9,530 bases of DNA, taken from the NCBI GenBank assembly GCA_024400275.1, contig JAKSMY010000061.1, forward strand, positions 1-9,530. The letters are read 5' to 3'. The notes beneath the pieces were generated by a model. It saw nothing but the letters and a program-made list of their open reading frames with translations. It was not told where the DNA came from and ran no database searches. Source of the DNA: Paludibacteraceae bacterium. Its GTDB lineage: Bacteria; Bacteroidota; Bacteroidia; Bacteroidales; Paludibacteraceae. Shown here in pieces: positions 1-5,484 of the stretch (position 1 is its first letter; each line of letters opens with the position of its first letter). Both the position numbers and the translations under genes were made by a program.

Positions 1-1
1 A

Positions 2-142
2 AGAAAGCGCAGACCTCGTGTTGCTTACTCGCAAGTTGAGGCCTTCGCATTACCTAATACATCAAATAAACAACAGGAAACCTACGCCGATATGATAAAT
101 CTGTTTGCACAAGACGTACAAACAAGGTACATCATACCCTAA
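2..142 (+). CDS. C-terminal fragment of an unrecognised protein (cut by left window edge)
   Basis: The plus frame starting at base 2 is open from the window edge to a TAA at 140-142 and gives 46 residues. It begins with a basic stretch (RKRRPRVAYS) and ends QDVQTRYIIP. The other two plus frames stop sooner (TGA near 37 and 93), and no minus frame stays open, so this is the best candidate for the end of an upstream gene. The composition is protein-like, with a basic start and an amphipathic segment around YADMINLFAQDV. I do not recognise a family. No clear terminator follows; the next 210 bases are non-coding. The call depends only on an open frame of 47 codons, so it may be chance. Confidence 0.35.
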   Translation, partial: RKRRPRVAYSQVEAFALPNTSNKQQETYADMINLFAQDVQTRYIIP

Positions 143-354
143 TAGGCATCTATTGGTTACTTTGGTTTTGATGTATTGTTTGAAAAGGTTGCGAAGCTTT
201 CAACTTGCCAAACACAAAGCACATATAAATGCCGTCCGCGACTACTTCCACAAAGGAAAGCAGACGCTTTCAATATGTTTTGAATCCCACCGCGGTGAGT
301 GTTGGCACACTCCGTTTTGACACTTCAAAACTCCCCAGCGCAGGAATTCAACTG
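143..354 (-). other. Gene-free, hairpin-rich stretch; possible structured RNA read leftwards
   Basis: No convincing open frame is present on either strand. Three perfect hairpins lie within 76 bases: 256-271 (GAAAGC stem, 4-base loop), 297-312 (GAGTGT stem, 4-base loop) and 314-331 (GTTTTGA stem, 4-base loop). A 10-bp palindrome CACCGCGGTG lies at 288-297. A good minus-strand promoter at 355-386 would start transcription just before these hairpins. A leftward non-coding RNA or a structured leader is therefore possible, but I recognise no family, and the far end is undefined because it would run into the fragment at 2-142 in antisense. Confidence 0.25.
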
Positions 355-386
355 CAAAATTACAACAAAAAATTGACATATACAAA
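355..386 (-). promoter_or_regulatory. Sigma-ABfr-type promoter, leftward
   Basis: On the minus strand, TTTG (383-386) and TAATTTTG (355-362) are separated by exactly 20 bases. This matches the Bacteroidetes -33/-7 pattern TTTG-N19-21-TAnnTTTG. The -33 box continues as TTTGTATATG, like other promoters here. It would start a transcript near 350 running into the hairpin-rich stretch. Confidence 0.5.
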
Positions 387-414
387 TAAAAAAACAAAAA
401 AATATGCACAAATG

Positions 415-446
415 TTTGCACATATCAAAAAAAAGTAGTACCTTTG
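415..446 (+). promoter_or_regulatory. Sigma-ABfr-type promoter of the candidate small RNA
   Basis: TTTG at 415-418 and TACCTTTG at 439-446 are 20 bases apart, a perfect match to the Bacteroidetes housekeeping consensus. The -33 box is extended as TTTGCACATATC. The predicted start of transcription is about 450-452. No start codon with a usable frame follows, which supports an RNA gene rather than an mRNA. Confidence 0.8.
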
Positions 447-450
447 CGCC

Positions 451-591
451 GAGATTTAAGAACGTAGCTCTGTTGGTCATTCGAGTAGTGCAGAAGTCCC
501 CGCCCGCGAAGACCTATCCGTTGAGAAGATACAACTACGCATTCTTGGGGCAAAAATAGTAGGTCGCAAATATGTGACCTACTTATTTTTT
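451..591 (+). ncRNA. ssrS: Small structured RNA with own promoter and terminator; possibly 6S RNA
   Basis: A strong promoter ends at 446 and an intrinsic terminator lies at 559-591, giving a transcript of about 140 nt without an open frame. It can fold as a rod. An outer stem pairs 458-467 with 535-546 (AAGAA and CGTAG with TTCTT and CTACG, 2-base bulge). An asymmetric central bubble follows (468-474 against 515-534), then an inner stem pairing 475-483 with 507-514 (GGTC and TTCG with CGAA and GACC, one bulged A). Stem, open bubble, stem is the architecture of 6S RNA, the RNA that binds RNA polymerase holoenzyme. The 3' bubble stretch ATCCGTTGAGAAG resembles, from memory, the E. coli 6S segment GTCCGAGAAGCC. 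The transcript is shorter than the E. coli RNA. An RNA gene is well supported; the 6S identity is a hypothesis. Confidence 0.5.
559..591 (+). terminator. Intrinsic terminator, probably bidirectional
   Basis: GTAGGTCGC (559-567) pairs with GTGACCTAC (574-582), nine pairs including one G-T, around a 6-base loop, followed by a T-rich run at 583-591. On the opposite strand the same stem is followed by TATTTTTG (551-558), so it can also end the minus-strand gene whose TAG stop lies inside the stem (579-581). Confidence 0.85.
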
Positions 592-1052
592 ACTCCAAGT
601 ACCCGACTTATCTCGTCATACATTAAGTCTCCTACATTCAACTGAGTAATACAATATTGTACTTTTTCTTTATTGCTTCGTTTAATGCCAACTGTCATCT
701 TAATGGATCCAATTCCGACACATTGATAACCCATGACAATCATTTTTTCAAACTGATTTTGATTCTTAGTATGAATTTTAGAACGAACAACAGATATTTT
801 TTTAGCGTTGGTCAGTATTGCATCCAACTGAAGAACTGCCAATGTACTCAAGTAAGTCTTCGCTGCATGTTCTGCTGTTTCAATGATTGATATACGGCGA
901 ATATTGATATAATCCTGTAAGGAAAGATTATATTTTCGTTGAGTAGGATTAGCCTCTTTCCATTGATTATAAAAATTGAAGATAATCTGCTCTCTATTCT
1001 TAATGTCCTCAATGGAATCTCCTTGTGGAATAACTATTGCTTCGCTTGTCAT
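579..1052 (-). CDS. Conserved-looking hypothetical protein
   Basis: The frame gives 157 residues from the ATG at 1052. It could extend 11 codons to an ATG at 1085, but that start abuts a hairpin at 1092-1108, whereas the 1052 start has the AT-rich leader usual in Bacteroidetes. The protein starts MTSEAIVIPQGDSIEDIKNR, with a charged first half, then a helical region (ISIIETAEHAAKTYLSTLAVLQLDAILTNA), and a C-terminal half with VGIGSIKMTVGIKRSNKEKV and YCITQL, likely strands. No signal peptide or membrane segment is seen. It resembles small uncharacterised Bacteroides and Prevotella proteins with an IPQGD...EDIK start that I recall only as hypotheticals. No function can be given. It converges on the small RNA and its stop codon lies in the shared terminator stem. 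The nearest minus promoter is about 240 bp upstream (1292-1323). Confidence 0.75.
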   Translation of the reverse strand: MTSEAIVIPQGDSIEDIKNREQIIFNFYNQWKEANPTQRKYNLSLQDYINIRRISIIETAEHAAKTYLSTLAVLQLDAILTNAKKISVVRSKIHTKNQNQFEKMIVMGYQCVGIGSIKMTVGIKRSNKEKVQYCITQLNVGDLMYDEISRVLGVKNK

Positions 1053-1091
1053 ATAATTATGTTTATTATCTCTCGCTGAGCACATGTCTTT

Positions 1092-1108
1092 GCAGGGTCA
1101 TGCCCTGC
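1092..1108. repeat. Perfect GC-rich hairpin
   Basis: GCAGGG (1092-1097) and CCCTGC (1103-1108) flank a 5-base loop. The hairpin lies upstream of the hypothetical gene in its leader and resembles the GC-rich hairpins at 4685-4729 (GCAGGC-aaa-GCCTGC), so it may be a relic of the same palindromic repeat type. Confidence 0.5.
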
Positions 1109-1137
1109 GGGAGAGATTAATTTCCTTTTTCCTTATA

Positions 1138-1209
1138 TCATTTTATTTGTTTCAATATCTCTTCGGGATTGATTCCCATTTGACTGATGGCACTCAAGTG
1201 GTTGCCCAT
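1138..1209 (-). CDS. Possible small ORF, 23 residues
   Basis: ATG at 1209 to TGA at 1138-1140 encodes MGNHLSAISQMGINPEEILK plus three residues. The frame is open upstream to a TAA, with no other ATG. It lies between the minus promoter (1292-1323) and the hypothetical gene, so it could be a leader peptide, or the tail of a decayed gene since the sequence looks like a real C-terminus. No family is recognised. The 1053-1290 stretch otherwise holds only the hairpin at 1092-1108. Confidence 0.2.
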   Translation of the reverse strand: MGNHLSAISQMGINPEEILKQIK

Positions 1210-1291
1210 TGACGAAAACGAACACCTGCCATAACTGTAATTGTTTAGTATATATTAGTATATCAAGGATTACATTCCCCCAAAATCGCAG

Positions 1292-1323
1292 CAAAGGTAC
1301 AAAAAAATTTGGATATATGCAAA
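1292..1323 (-). promoter_or_regulatory. Leftward promoter, interlocked with the uvrD promoter
   Basis: On the minus strand TTTG (1320-1323) and TACCTTTG (1292-1299) are 20 bases apart. The predicted start is near 1287, giving a long leader (about 235 nt) ahead of the hypothetical gene at 1052. Its -33 box lies inside the spacer of the rightward promoter. Confidence 0.75.
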
Positions 1324-1339
1324 TTATTTTGTACCTTTG
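1308..1339 (+). promoter_or_regulatory. Promoter of uvrD
   Basis: TTTG (1308-1311) and TACCTTTG (1332-1339) are 20 bases apart, a perfect match. The expected start of transcription is 4-6 bases after the -7 box, close to 1343-1345, so the ATG at 1349 would have almost no leader. Confidence 0.85.
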
Positions 1340-1348
1340 CACACAATT

Positions 1349-3661
1349 ATGGAACTTTTGCAAGATTTAAATCCGGCACAGCGCGAGGCTGTGGAGTATA
1401 TAGACGGTCCTTCGCTCATCGTGGCGGGCGCGGGTTCGGGCAAGACGCGTGTGCTGACGTATAAGGTGGCGTACCTCTTGCAGCAGGGCATACAAGCCAA
1501 CCAAATCCTCTGCCTGACGTTTACCAATAAAGCCGCGCGTGAGATGAAAGAGCGTATTCAGCAACTCGTCTCTCCCGAGGCTGCCCATTATCTGTGGATG
1601 GGCACGTTCCACAGCATAGCGGCGCGTATCTTGCGCCAAGAGGCGGATAAACTGGGCTTTACACGCGATTTCTCCATCTATGATACACCGGATACCAAGT
1701 CGGTGCTTAAAGCCATCTGCAAGGAAAAAGGGCTGGACGACAAAATATACAAGCCCAATATATTGCTCGCCAAAATATCTGACGCTAAAAACCACTTGGA
1801 AACAGCCGACGAATACGCCATGTCGCAGCAGCACGCCAAAGACGACCGTTACGACCGCCTATACGAGATGGCATGGGTATATAAGCAATACGAATTGCGA
1901 CTGCGTGCCGCCAATGCAATGGACTTCGACGACCTGTTGATGAACCTCTGCCTGCTGCTCAAAAACAACCACGAGGCACGCACTTTCTACCAAAAAGTGT
2001 TCCGCTATATCTTAGTGGACGAGTACCAAGATACCAACTATGTTCAGTATCAATTGGTTAAGATGTTGGCAGAGCCCGAAAACTACGTCTTTGTGGTGGG
2101 AGACGATGCCCAGTCGATTTACTCTTTCCGCGGGGCAGATATACGCAACATACTCTCGTTTCAACAGACGTACCCCACCGCTAAACTCTTTAAGTTAGAG
2201 CGTAATTATCGTTCCACGCAAACGATTGTTAAAGCCGCTAATTCGCTTATTCATCACAATGAAAACCAGATATATAAAGAGGTCTATTCGGAGAATGCCG
2301 AGGGGGAACGTTTGCAACTGACTTCGTACATGTCTGACCGTGACGAGGCAGCCGGTGTGGCACGAGAGATAAGGTTGACGGTTAACAATGCACGATGCAC
2401 GGTGAGTTATGACGATTTTGCTGTCCTCTATCGCACCAACGCACAGTCGCGCGCTTTCGAGAATGAACTTCGGCGACTGAATATCCCGTACCGTATTTAC
2501 GGGGGCACGTCGTTCTACCAGCGCAAGGAGATAAAAGATGCTATCGGTTATTTCCGTATGGCAGCCAATCCGAAAGATACAGAAGCACTGCTGCGTGTCG
2601 TTAACTTTCCGGCTCGCGGTATAGGTGATGTGACACTCAAAAAAATAAGTGAACGCAGTATATTGCAGAATATCAGCATGATGGACGTTATTTCTGACCC
2701 CGCCGGAACGGGGTTGGAGGTTAGTGCAGGTATTCAAAATAAATTACAGGCTTTTGCAGCCATCGTCGCTTTGTTCCAAGAGTCTCTGGACACGATGAAT
2801 GCGTATGATTTTGCCGACTTGGTGTTGCATCGTTCCGGTATTATGACGGCTGCCGCTGCCGACACTACGCCTGAGGGCATTGACCGCAAGGAAAACTTGG
2901 ACGAACTGCTGGCGGGTATTCATGAGTTTGTGGATCAGCGTGCAGACGAGGGGATAGATTTTACTCCCATTCAGGATTTTTTGGCAGAGGTGTCGCTGTT
3001 GACCGACCAAGACGAGAACCTGACCGACCACACTTCGCGTGTCACTCTGATGACCGTACATGCTGCCAAAGGCTTGGAGTTCCCTTATGTGTATATAGTG
3101 GGTTTGGAGGAAAACCTGTTCCCCTCGCAGTTCTGCGATTCGCCGCGTGAAATAGAGGAGGAAAGGCGTTTGCTCTATGTCGCCGTCACACGCGCCATGC
3201 AACATTGTTCGCTCTCGTATGCTCGTCAGCGTTTCCGCAACGGACAGGTCAACTTTGCCTCGCCGTCCCGTTTCCTAAAAGATATTGACCGCCAGTTCGT
3301 GCAAACCGCAATGGGCAGTCTATCGACATCGTCTGTCCCCACATGGTCTGCCCATTCGTCATGGGGGGCATCTCAACCCGCTAAACCTGCTCAACCCGCT
3401 AAACCTGCTCAACCCGCTAAACCTGCTCAACTCGTTCAACCTGCTAAACTTGCTCAACCTGCTCAACCTGCTAAACCTGCTCAACTCGCTCAACCTGCTC
3501 AATTTGTTGCCGGCGAACGTGTCTCGCACCGCGTTTTCGGTAAGGGTACGGTGCAACGTGTCTATCGCGAGAACGATAACGACAAGATAGATATTCTTTT
3601 TGACGGTCCGGGCAAGAAAACGCTCCTTCTCACTTACGCCAAATTAGAGAAAATAGAGTAA
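1349..3661 (+). CDS. uvrD: UvrD/PcrA-type superfamily 1 ATP-dependent DNA helicase
   Basis: This is a 3'-5' DNA helicase acting in excision repair, replication restart and at stalled RNA polymerase; 770 residues, slightly longer than most PcrA proteins. Visible motifs: Walker A AGAGSGKT (26-33), Ia TFTNKAAREMKER, II VDEYQDTN (around 223-230), III VGDDAQSIYSFRGA (about 250-263), IV LERNYRST, V TVHAAKGLEF (569-578), VI EERRLLYVAVTRA (604-616). The C-terminal part, about 721-770 (ERVSHRVFGKGTV...), matches the PcrA/UvrD Tudor-like domain that contacts RNA polymerase. Between core and Tudor domain, residues 676-720 are fifteen tripeptides of QPA/KPA type encoded by a 9-bp tandem repeat. A second repeat element encodes residues 342-352. 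The start at 1349 is chosen because MELLQDLNPAQREAV is the normal helicase N-terminus; a TTG four codons earlier lies in the promoter. The 3' end overlaps the convergent transporter gene by 18 bp. Confidence 0.97.
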   Translation: MELLQDLNPAQREAVEYIDGPSLIVAGAGSGKTRVLTYKVAYLLQQGIQANQILCLTFTNKAAREMKERIQQLVSPEAAHYLWMGTFHSIAARILRQEADKLGFTRDFSIYDTPDTKSVLKAICKEKGLDDKIYKPNILLAKISDAKNHLETADEYAMSQQHAKDDRYDRLYEMAWVYKQYELRLRAANAMDFDDLLMNLCLLLKNNHEARTFYQKVFRYILVDEYQDTNYVQYQLVKMLAEPENYVFVVGDDAQSIYSFRGADIRNILSFQQTYPTAKLFKLERNYRSTQTIVKAANSLIHHNENQIYKEVYSENAEGERLQLTSYMSDRDEAAGVAREIRLTVNNARCTVSYDDFAVLYRTNAQSRAFENELRRLNIPYRIYGGTSFYQRKEIKDAIGYFRMAANPKDTEALLRVVNFPARGIGDVTLKKISERSILQNISMMDVISDPAGTGLEVSAGIQNKLQAFAAIVALFQESLDTMNAYDFADLVLHRSGIMTAAAADTTPEGIDRKENLDELLAGIHEFVDQRADEGIDFTPIQDFLAEVSLLTDQDENLTDHTSRVTLMTVHAAKGLEFPYVYIVGLEENLFPSQFCDSPREIEEERRLLYVAVTRAMQHCSLSYARQRFRNGQVNFASPSRFLKDIDRQFVQTAMGSLSTSSVPTWSAHSSWGASQPAKPAQPAKPAQPAKPAQLVQPAKLAQPAQPAKPAQLAQPAQFVAGERVSHRVFGKGTVQRVYRENDNDKIDILFDGPGKKTLLLTYAKLEKIE
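2373..2404 (+). repeat. Heptamer composite element inside uvrD (copy 1)
   Basis: Two GGTTGAC-type heptamers (GGTTGAC, GGTTAAC), two AATGCAC-type heptamers (AATGCAC, GATGCAC) and a closing GGTG. The same arrangement occurs on the opposite strand at 8278-8309 with 30 of 32 bases identical. Here it is translated as LTVNNARCTV, just before the conserved DFAVLYRTNAQSR block, without breaking the frame. Confidence 0.85.
3374..3508 (+). repeat. Fifteen-unit 9-bp tandem repeat in the uvrD linker
   Basis: Fifteen consecutive 9-base units of consensus (C/A)AACCYGCT encode QPA, KPA, QLV, KLA, QLA and QFV tripeptides. The first six units alternate perfectly between two versions, suggesting recent expansion of an 18-bp higher-order unit; later units are more diverged. 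The same 9-mer (TAAACCTGC in another register) recurs at 4211-4251 and 8258-8275. Confidence 0.95.
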
Positions 3662-4210
3662 ATATCCCACTGCTCCGGCGGCGAGGATAAGCAGAATGGG
3701 GTGACCGATTATTTCGGTTGCCTTATTTCTTTTGAATAGCGGCAGTAGCATGCACGCGAAAACGACTCCGAAAATAACCCAACTCGTCCGGTCAATAAAC
3801 GTACTTGGCGTGAACAGCACGTATGCCGCGTGAGCCACCAACAAAACCACCAGAATACGAATGATACGCATAGAGACTTGGAAAGTACGATTATCCTGAT
3901 AACGGTTACTGATATTGTCGTATATCCGGCAGATAATCAGCATAATAACCAGACTGGGCAGCACAATAGCCAAGGTGGCAAGCACACTTCCCCACACACC
4001 GCCCATCGTGTAGCCTACATACGTGGCACAGTTGATGCCGATAGGTCCCGGCGTTACTTGACTGATACCGACTATATCTACAAACTCCGTCTCGGTCATC
4101 CATCCGCGTGCCAATACCTCACCCTGAATAAGCGAGATAACAGCCATACCACCTCCGAAACCGAGCAGTCCGGCTTTGATAAAGACCCATATAAGTTGGA
4201 GATAAAGCAT
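3644..4210 (-). CDS. chrA: Chromate transporter family protein (CHR half, second of a pair)
   Basis: The product is a 188-residue membrane protein of one CHR domain. Bacteroidetes and Firmicutes often encode ChrA as two adjacent half-size genes whose products work together in the inner membrane; chromate export is the described activity of the family, though many members have no tested substrate. Visible features: GLLGFGGGMAVISLI near the N-terminus, then SQVTPGPIGINCATYVGY and four to five further hydrophobic helices up to HPILLILAAGAVGYLLYF. The length is normal. The start at 4210 is chosen because MLYLQLIWVFIKAG is a usual family start; the frame extends upstream only through the 9-bp repeat, as LLN tripeptides. 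It is the last gene of the udk operon, 38 bp after the preceding stop, and overlaps the uvrD 3' end. Confidence 0.92.
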   Translation of the reverse strand: MLYLQLIWVFIKAGLLGFGGGMAVISLIQGEVLARGWMTETEFVDIVGISQVTPGPIGINCATYVGYTMGGVWGSVLATLAIVLPSLVIMLIICRIYDNISNRYQDNRTFQVSMRIIRILVVLLVAHAAYVLFTPSTFIDRTSWVIFGVVFACMLLPLFKRNKATEIIGHPILLILAAGAVGYLLYFL

Positions 4211-4251
4211 GTTTAACAGGTTTAACAGGTTTAGCAAGTTTAGCAGGTTTA
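4211..4251 (-). repeat. 9-bp tandem repeat filling the gap between the chromate-transporter genes
   Basis: Read on the minus strand: TAAACCTGC, TAAACTTGC, TAAACCTGT, TAAACCTGT and a partial TAAAC, directly followed by the ATG of the downstream gene. It is the same 9-mer as the uvrD linker repeat. The first TAA is the stop codon of the upstream transporter gene (4249-4251). The whole 38-bp gap is repeat. Confidence 0.92.
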
Positions 4252-4647
4252 GATACGCTTTGCAAGGCGTATGACTGTGGCGGCAATAAGTGCCACAACG
4301 GCAGGACGAACGCCCTTAAAGATGGCTTCTACTGTCGGATTGTCCTTTATTTCCTTGAAGAACATCGCAATCAGCAAGATAATGACAAAAGACGGCAATA
4401 CCGCACCTAATACACACGCTACCGTACCTTTCCAGCCTGCTATGCGGTGACCGATAAAAATGGCACTGTTGACGGCTATCAGTCCCGGAGCCGCCTGCGC
4501 CAGGGCAATCATATTGACAAACTCTTCCCCCTTTAACCAATGGTGCTTATTGACAACTTCTTCCTCAATATACGGCAACATGGCATAACCTCCACCGATA
4601 GTGAAAGTGCCAATCTTGAGATATGTCCAAAATAATTTAAAAAACAT
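4249..4647 (-). CDS. chrA: Chromate transporter family protein, C-terminally shortened (first of the pair)
   Basis: The product has 132 residues of the CHR domain: IGTFTIGGGYAMLPYIEEEV near the start, then ALAQAAPGLIAVNSAIFIGH and helices VACVLGAVLPSFVIILLIAMF and VRPAVVALIAATVIRLA. Full half-size members are about 175-190 residues, so roughly 50 residues, the last one or two membrane helices, are missing. The frame ends RLAKRI with a TAA that belongs to the 9-bp repeat, and no remainder of the domain follows before the next gene. It is either a shortened but still expressed subunit or a decaying gene; the open frame and intact motifs up to the cut argue for recent loss. It follows udk by 87 bp with no promoter match in between, so it is probably cotranscribed from the udk promoter. 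Confidence 0.85.
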   Translation of the reverse strand: MFFKLFWTYLKIGTFTIGGGYAMLPYIEEEVVNKHHWLKGEEFVNMIALAQAAPGLIAVNSAIFIGHRIAGWKGTVACVLGAVLPSFVIILLIAMFFKEIKDNPTVEAIFKGVRPAVVALIAATVIRLAKRI

Positions 4648-4661
4648 TTATTTAAGAAATA

Positions 4662-4740
4662 AGGACGCTTCGCTACAGACTGTAGCAGGCAAAGCCTGCG
4701 TCCTCTAAACTATAGGCAGCAGAGCTGCCGTCCTCTAAAC
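4662..4740. repeat. Palindromic tandem hairpin element between udk and the transporter genes
   Basis: Three perfect short hairpins lie in a row: GCTACA-gac-TGTAGC (4672-4686), GCAGGC-aaa-GCCTGC (4685-4699) and GGCAGC-aga-GCTGCC (4715-4729). The last two are each followed by GTCCTCTAAAC (4700-4710 and 4730-4740), so a 30-bp unit is present twice. An outer stem AGGACGC/GCGTCCT (4662-4668 with 4698-4704) could close a cloverleaf. The second GTCCTCTAAAC contains the udk stop codon in antisense. No T-run follows on the minus strand, so it looks like a REP-type element or an mRNA-stabilising structure more than a terminator. Confidence 0.75.
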
Positions 4741-5352
4741 TTTCTCTTTGAGTTGCTGTTTGATGAATTTCGCCATCATGTTGATGGCGGCGTTGTTGTG
4801 TCCGCCTTGCGGAATAATCACATTGGCGTAGCGTTTGCACGGCTCAATAAACTGCTCATGCATAGGTTTGAGCACTTTCTGATAGCGTTCAATAACGGTT
4901 TCTACCGTGCGCCCACGTTCCACGATGTCACGTTTGATAACGCGAATGAGGCGGTCGTCACCGTCGGCATCTACAAACACTTTCAGGTCCAACTGTTCCC
5001 GTAAATCAGGGTCATGCAGCACCATAATACCTTCCACGATAACAATCTCGGTCGGCTCTACGTGTACAGTCTCTTTTTGGCGGCTACTGGTGATGTAGTC
5101 GTAGATGGGTTGTTCTACGGAATGTCCTTCTTTTAGTTCGCGCAAGTGTTGTTCCAGCAGCGACCACTCGAATGCGTCGGGGTGGTCAAAATTGATTTTC
5201 TGACGTTCCTCGGCAGGGACGTTGGACGAATCATTGTAGTACGAATCTAAGGGGATAACCGTTACTTCGCCTTTGGGAAGGCGTTCAATCAGTTTTCTGA
5301 CCACCGTTGTTTTACCCGAGCCGGTGCCGCCCGCAATACCGATAATAAACAT
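4735..5352 (-). CDS. udk: Uridine kinase
   Basis: The enzyme phosphorylates uridine and cytidine to UMP and CMP in cytoplasmic pyrimidine salvage. The 205 residues match the family length. Visible features: P-loop GGTGSGKT (8-15) in the start MFIIGIAGGTGSGKTTVVRK, DSYYNDSS, the nucleoside-binding block NFDHPDAFEW, IYDY, VIVEGIMVLHD, VFVDADGDDRLIRVIKRD and ERGRTVETVIERY, then the C-terminal YANVIIPQGGHNNAAI. The frame is open upstream for another 80 codons, but that stretch crosses the promoter (5383-5413) and has no family similarity, so the start at 5352 is chosen. The leader is about 25-30 nt. It is the first gene of a minus-strand operon with the two transporter genes. Confidence 0.97.
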   Translation of the reverse strand: MFIIGIAGGTGSGKTTVVRKLIERLPKGEVTVIPLDSYYNDSSNVPAEERQKINFDHPDAFEWSLLEQHLRELKEGHSVEQPIYDYITSSRQKETVHVEPTEIVIVEGIMVLHDPDLREQLDLKVFVDADGDDRLIRVIKRDIVERGRTVETVIERYQKVLKPMHEQFIEPCKRYANVIIPQGGHNNAAINMMAKFIKQQLKEKV

Positions 5353-5382
5353 GGAGAAGGTTGAATGTTCGTTTTCGGACTG

Positions 5383-5413
5383 CAAAGGTACAAATTTTTT
5401 TGCATATATCAAA
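5383..5413 (-). promoter_or_regulatory. Promoter of the udk operon
   Basis: On the minus strand TTTG (5410-5413) and TACCTTTG (5383-5390) are 19 bases apart. It is interlocked with the rightward promoter at 5399-5430, and the shared middle reads TTTGCATATATCAAAA. Confidence 0.85.
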
Positions 5414-5430
5414 ATTTTTTTGTAATTTTG
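5399..5430 (+). promoter_or_regulatory. Rightward promoter facing the receptor gene
   Basis: TTTG (5399-5402) and TAATTTTG (5423-5430) are 20 bases apart, fitting TAnnTTTG. The transcript would start near 5435 and run through a five-codon ORF (ATG at 5439) and the GH43 remnant before reaching the receptor start at 5719, a leader of about 285 nt. No better promoter is seen nearer the receptor gene; AACTTTTG near 5670 lacks a TTTG partner. Confidence 0.65.
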
Positions 5431-5484
5431 CGAGAGAAATGAAAAATAACTTATAGTCGAGAGCAATAAATCATTGGTTTTAAT

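Noticed and set aside
105..438. Two plus ORFs of about 70 residues in the first 440 bases
   Set aside because: They cross hairpins and both promoters and lack protein-like composition.
1184..1222. 12-codon minus ORF MAGVRFRQWATT, similar to a RhuM-type FRQWAT motif
   Set aside because: Too short, and the rest of such a domain is absent; most likely chance.
1133..1363. 76-residue minus ORF upstream of the hypothetical gene
   Set aside because: It starts within uvrD and covers both interlocked promoters; no protein-like pattern.
3374..3508. CRISPR array
   Set aside because: Units are 9 bp without spacers and are translated in frame within uvrD.
3285..3590. Plus-strand ORF rich in LLN/LNP repeats and a minus-strand SRLSRF repeat ORF over the same bases
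   Set aside because: Both are alternative frames of the 9-bp repeat in uvrD, whose own frame carries the conserved helicase and Tudor-like sequence.
4211..4237. N-terminal extension of the second transporter gene as LLN tripeptides
   Set aside because: The extension is only translated repeat and needs a TTG start; the family start MLYLQLIWVF is at 4210.
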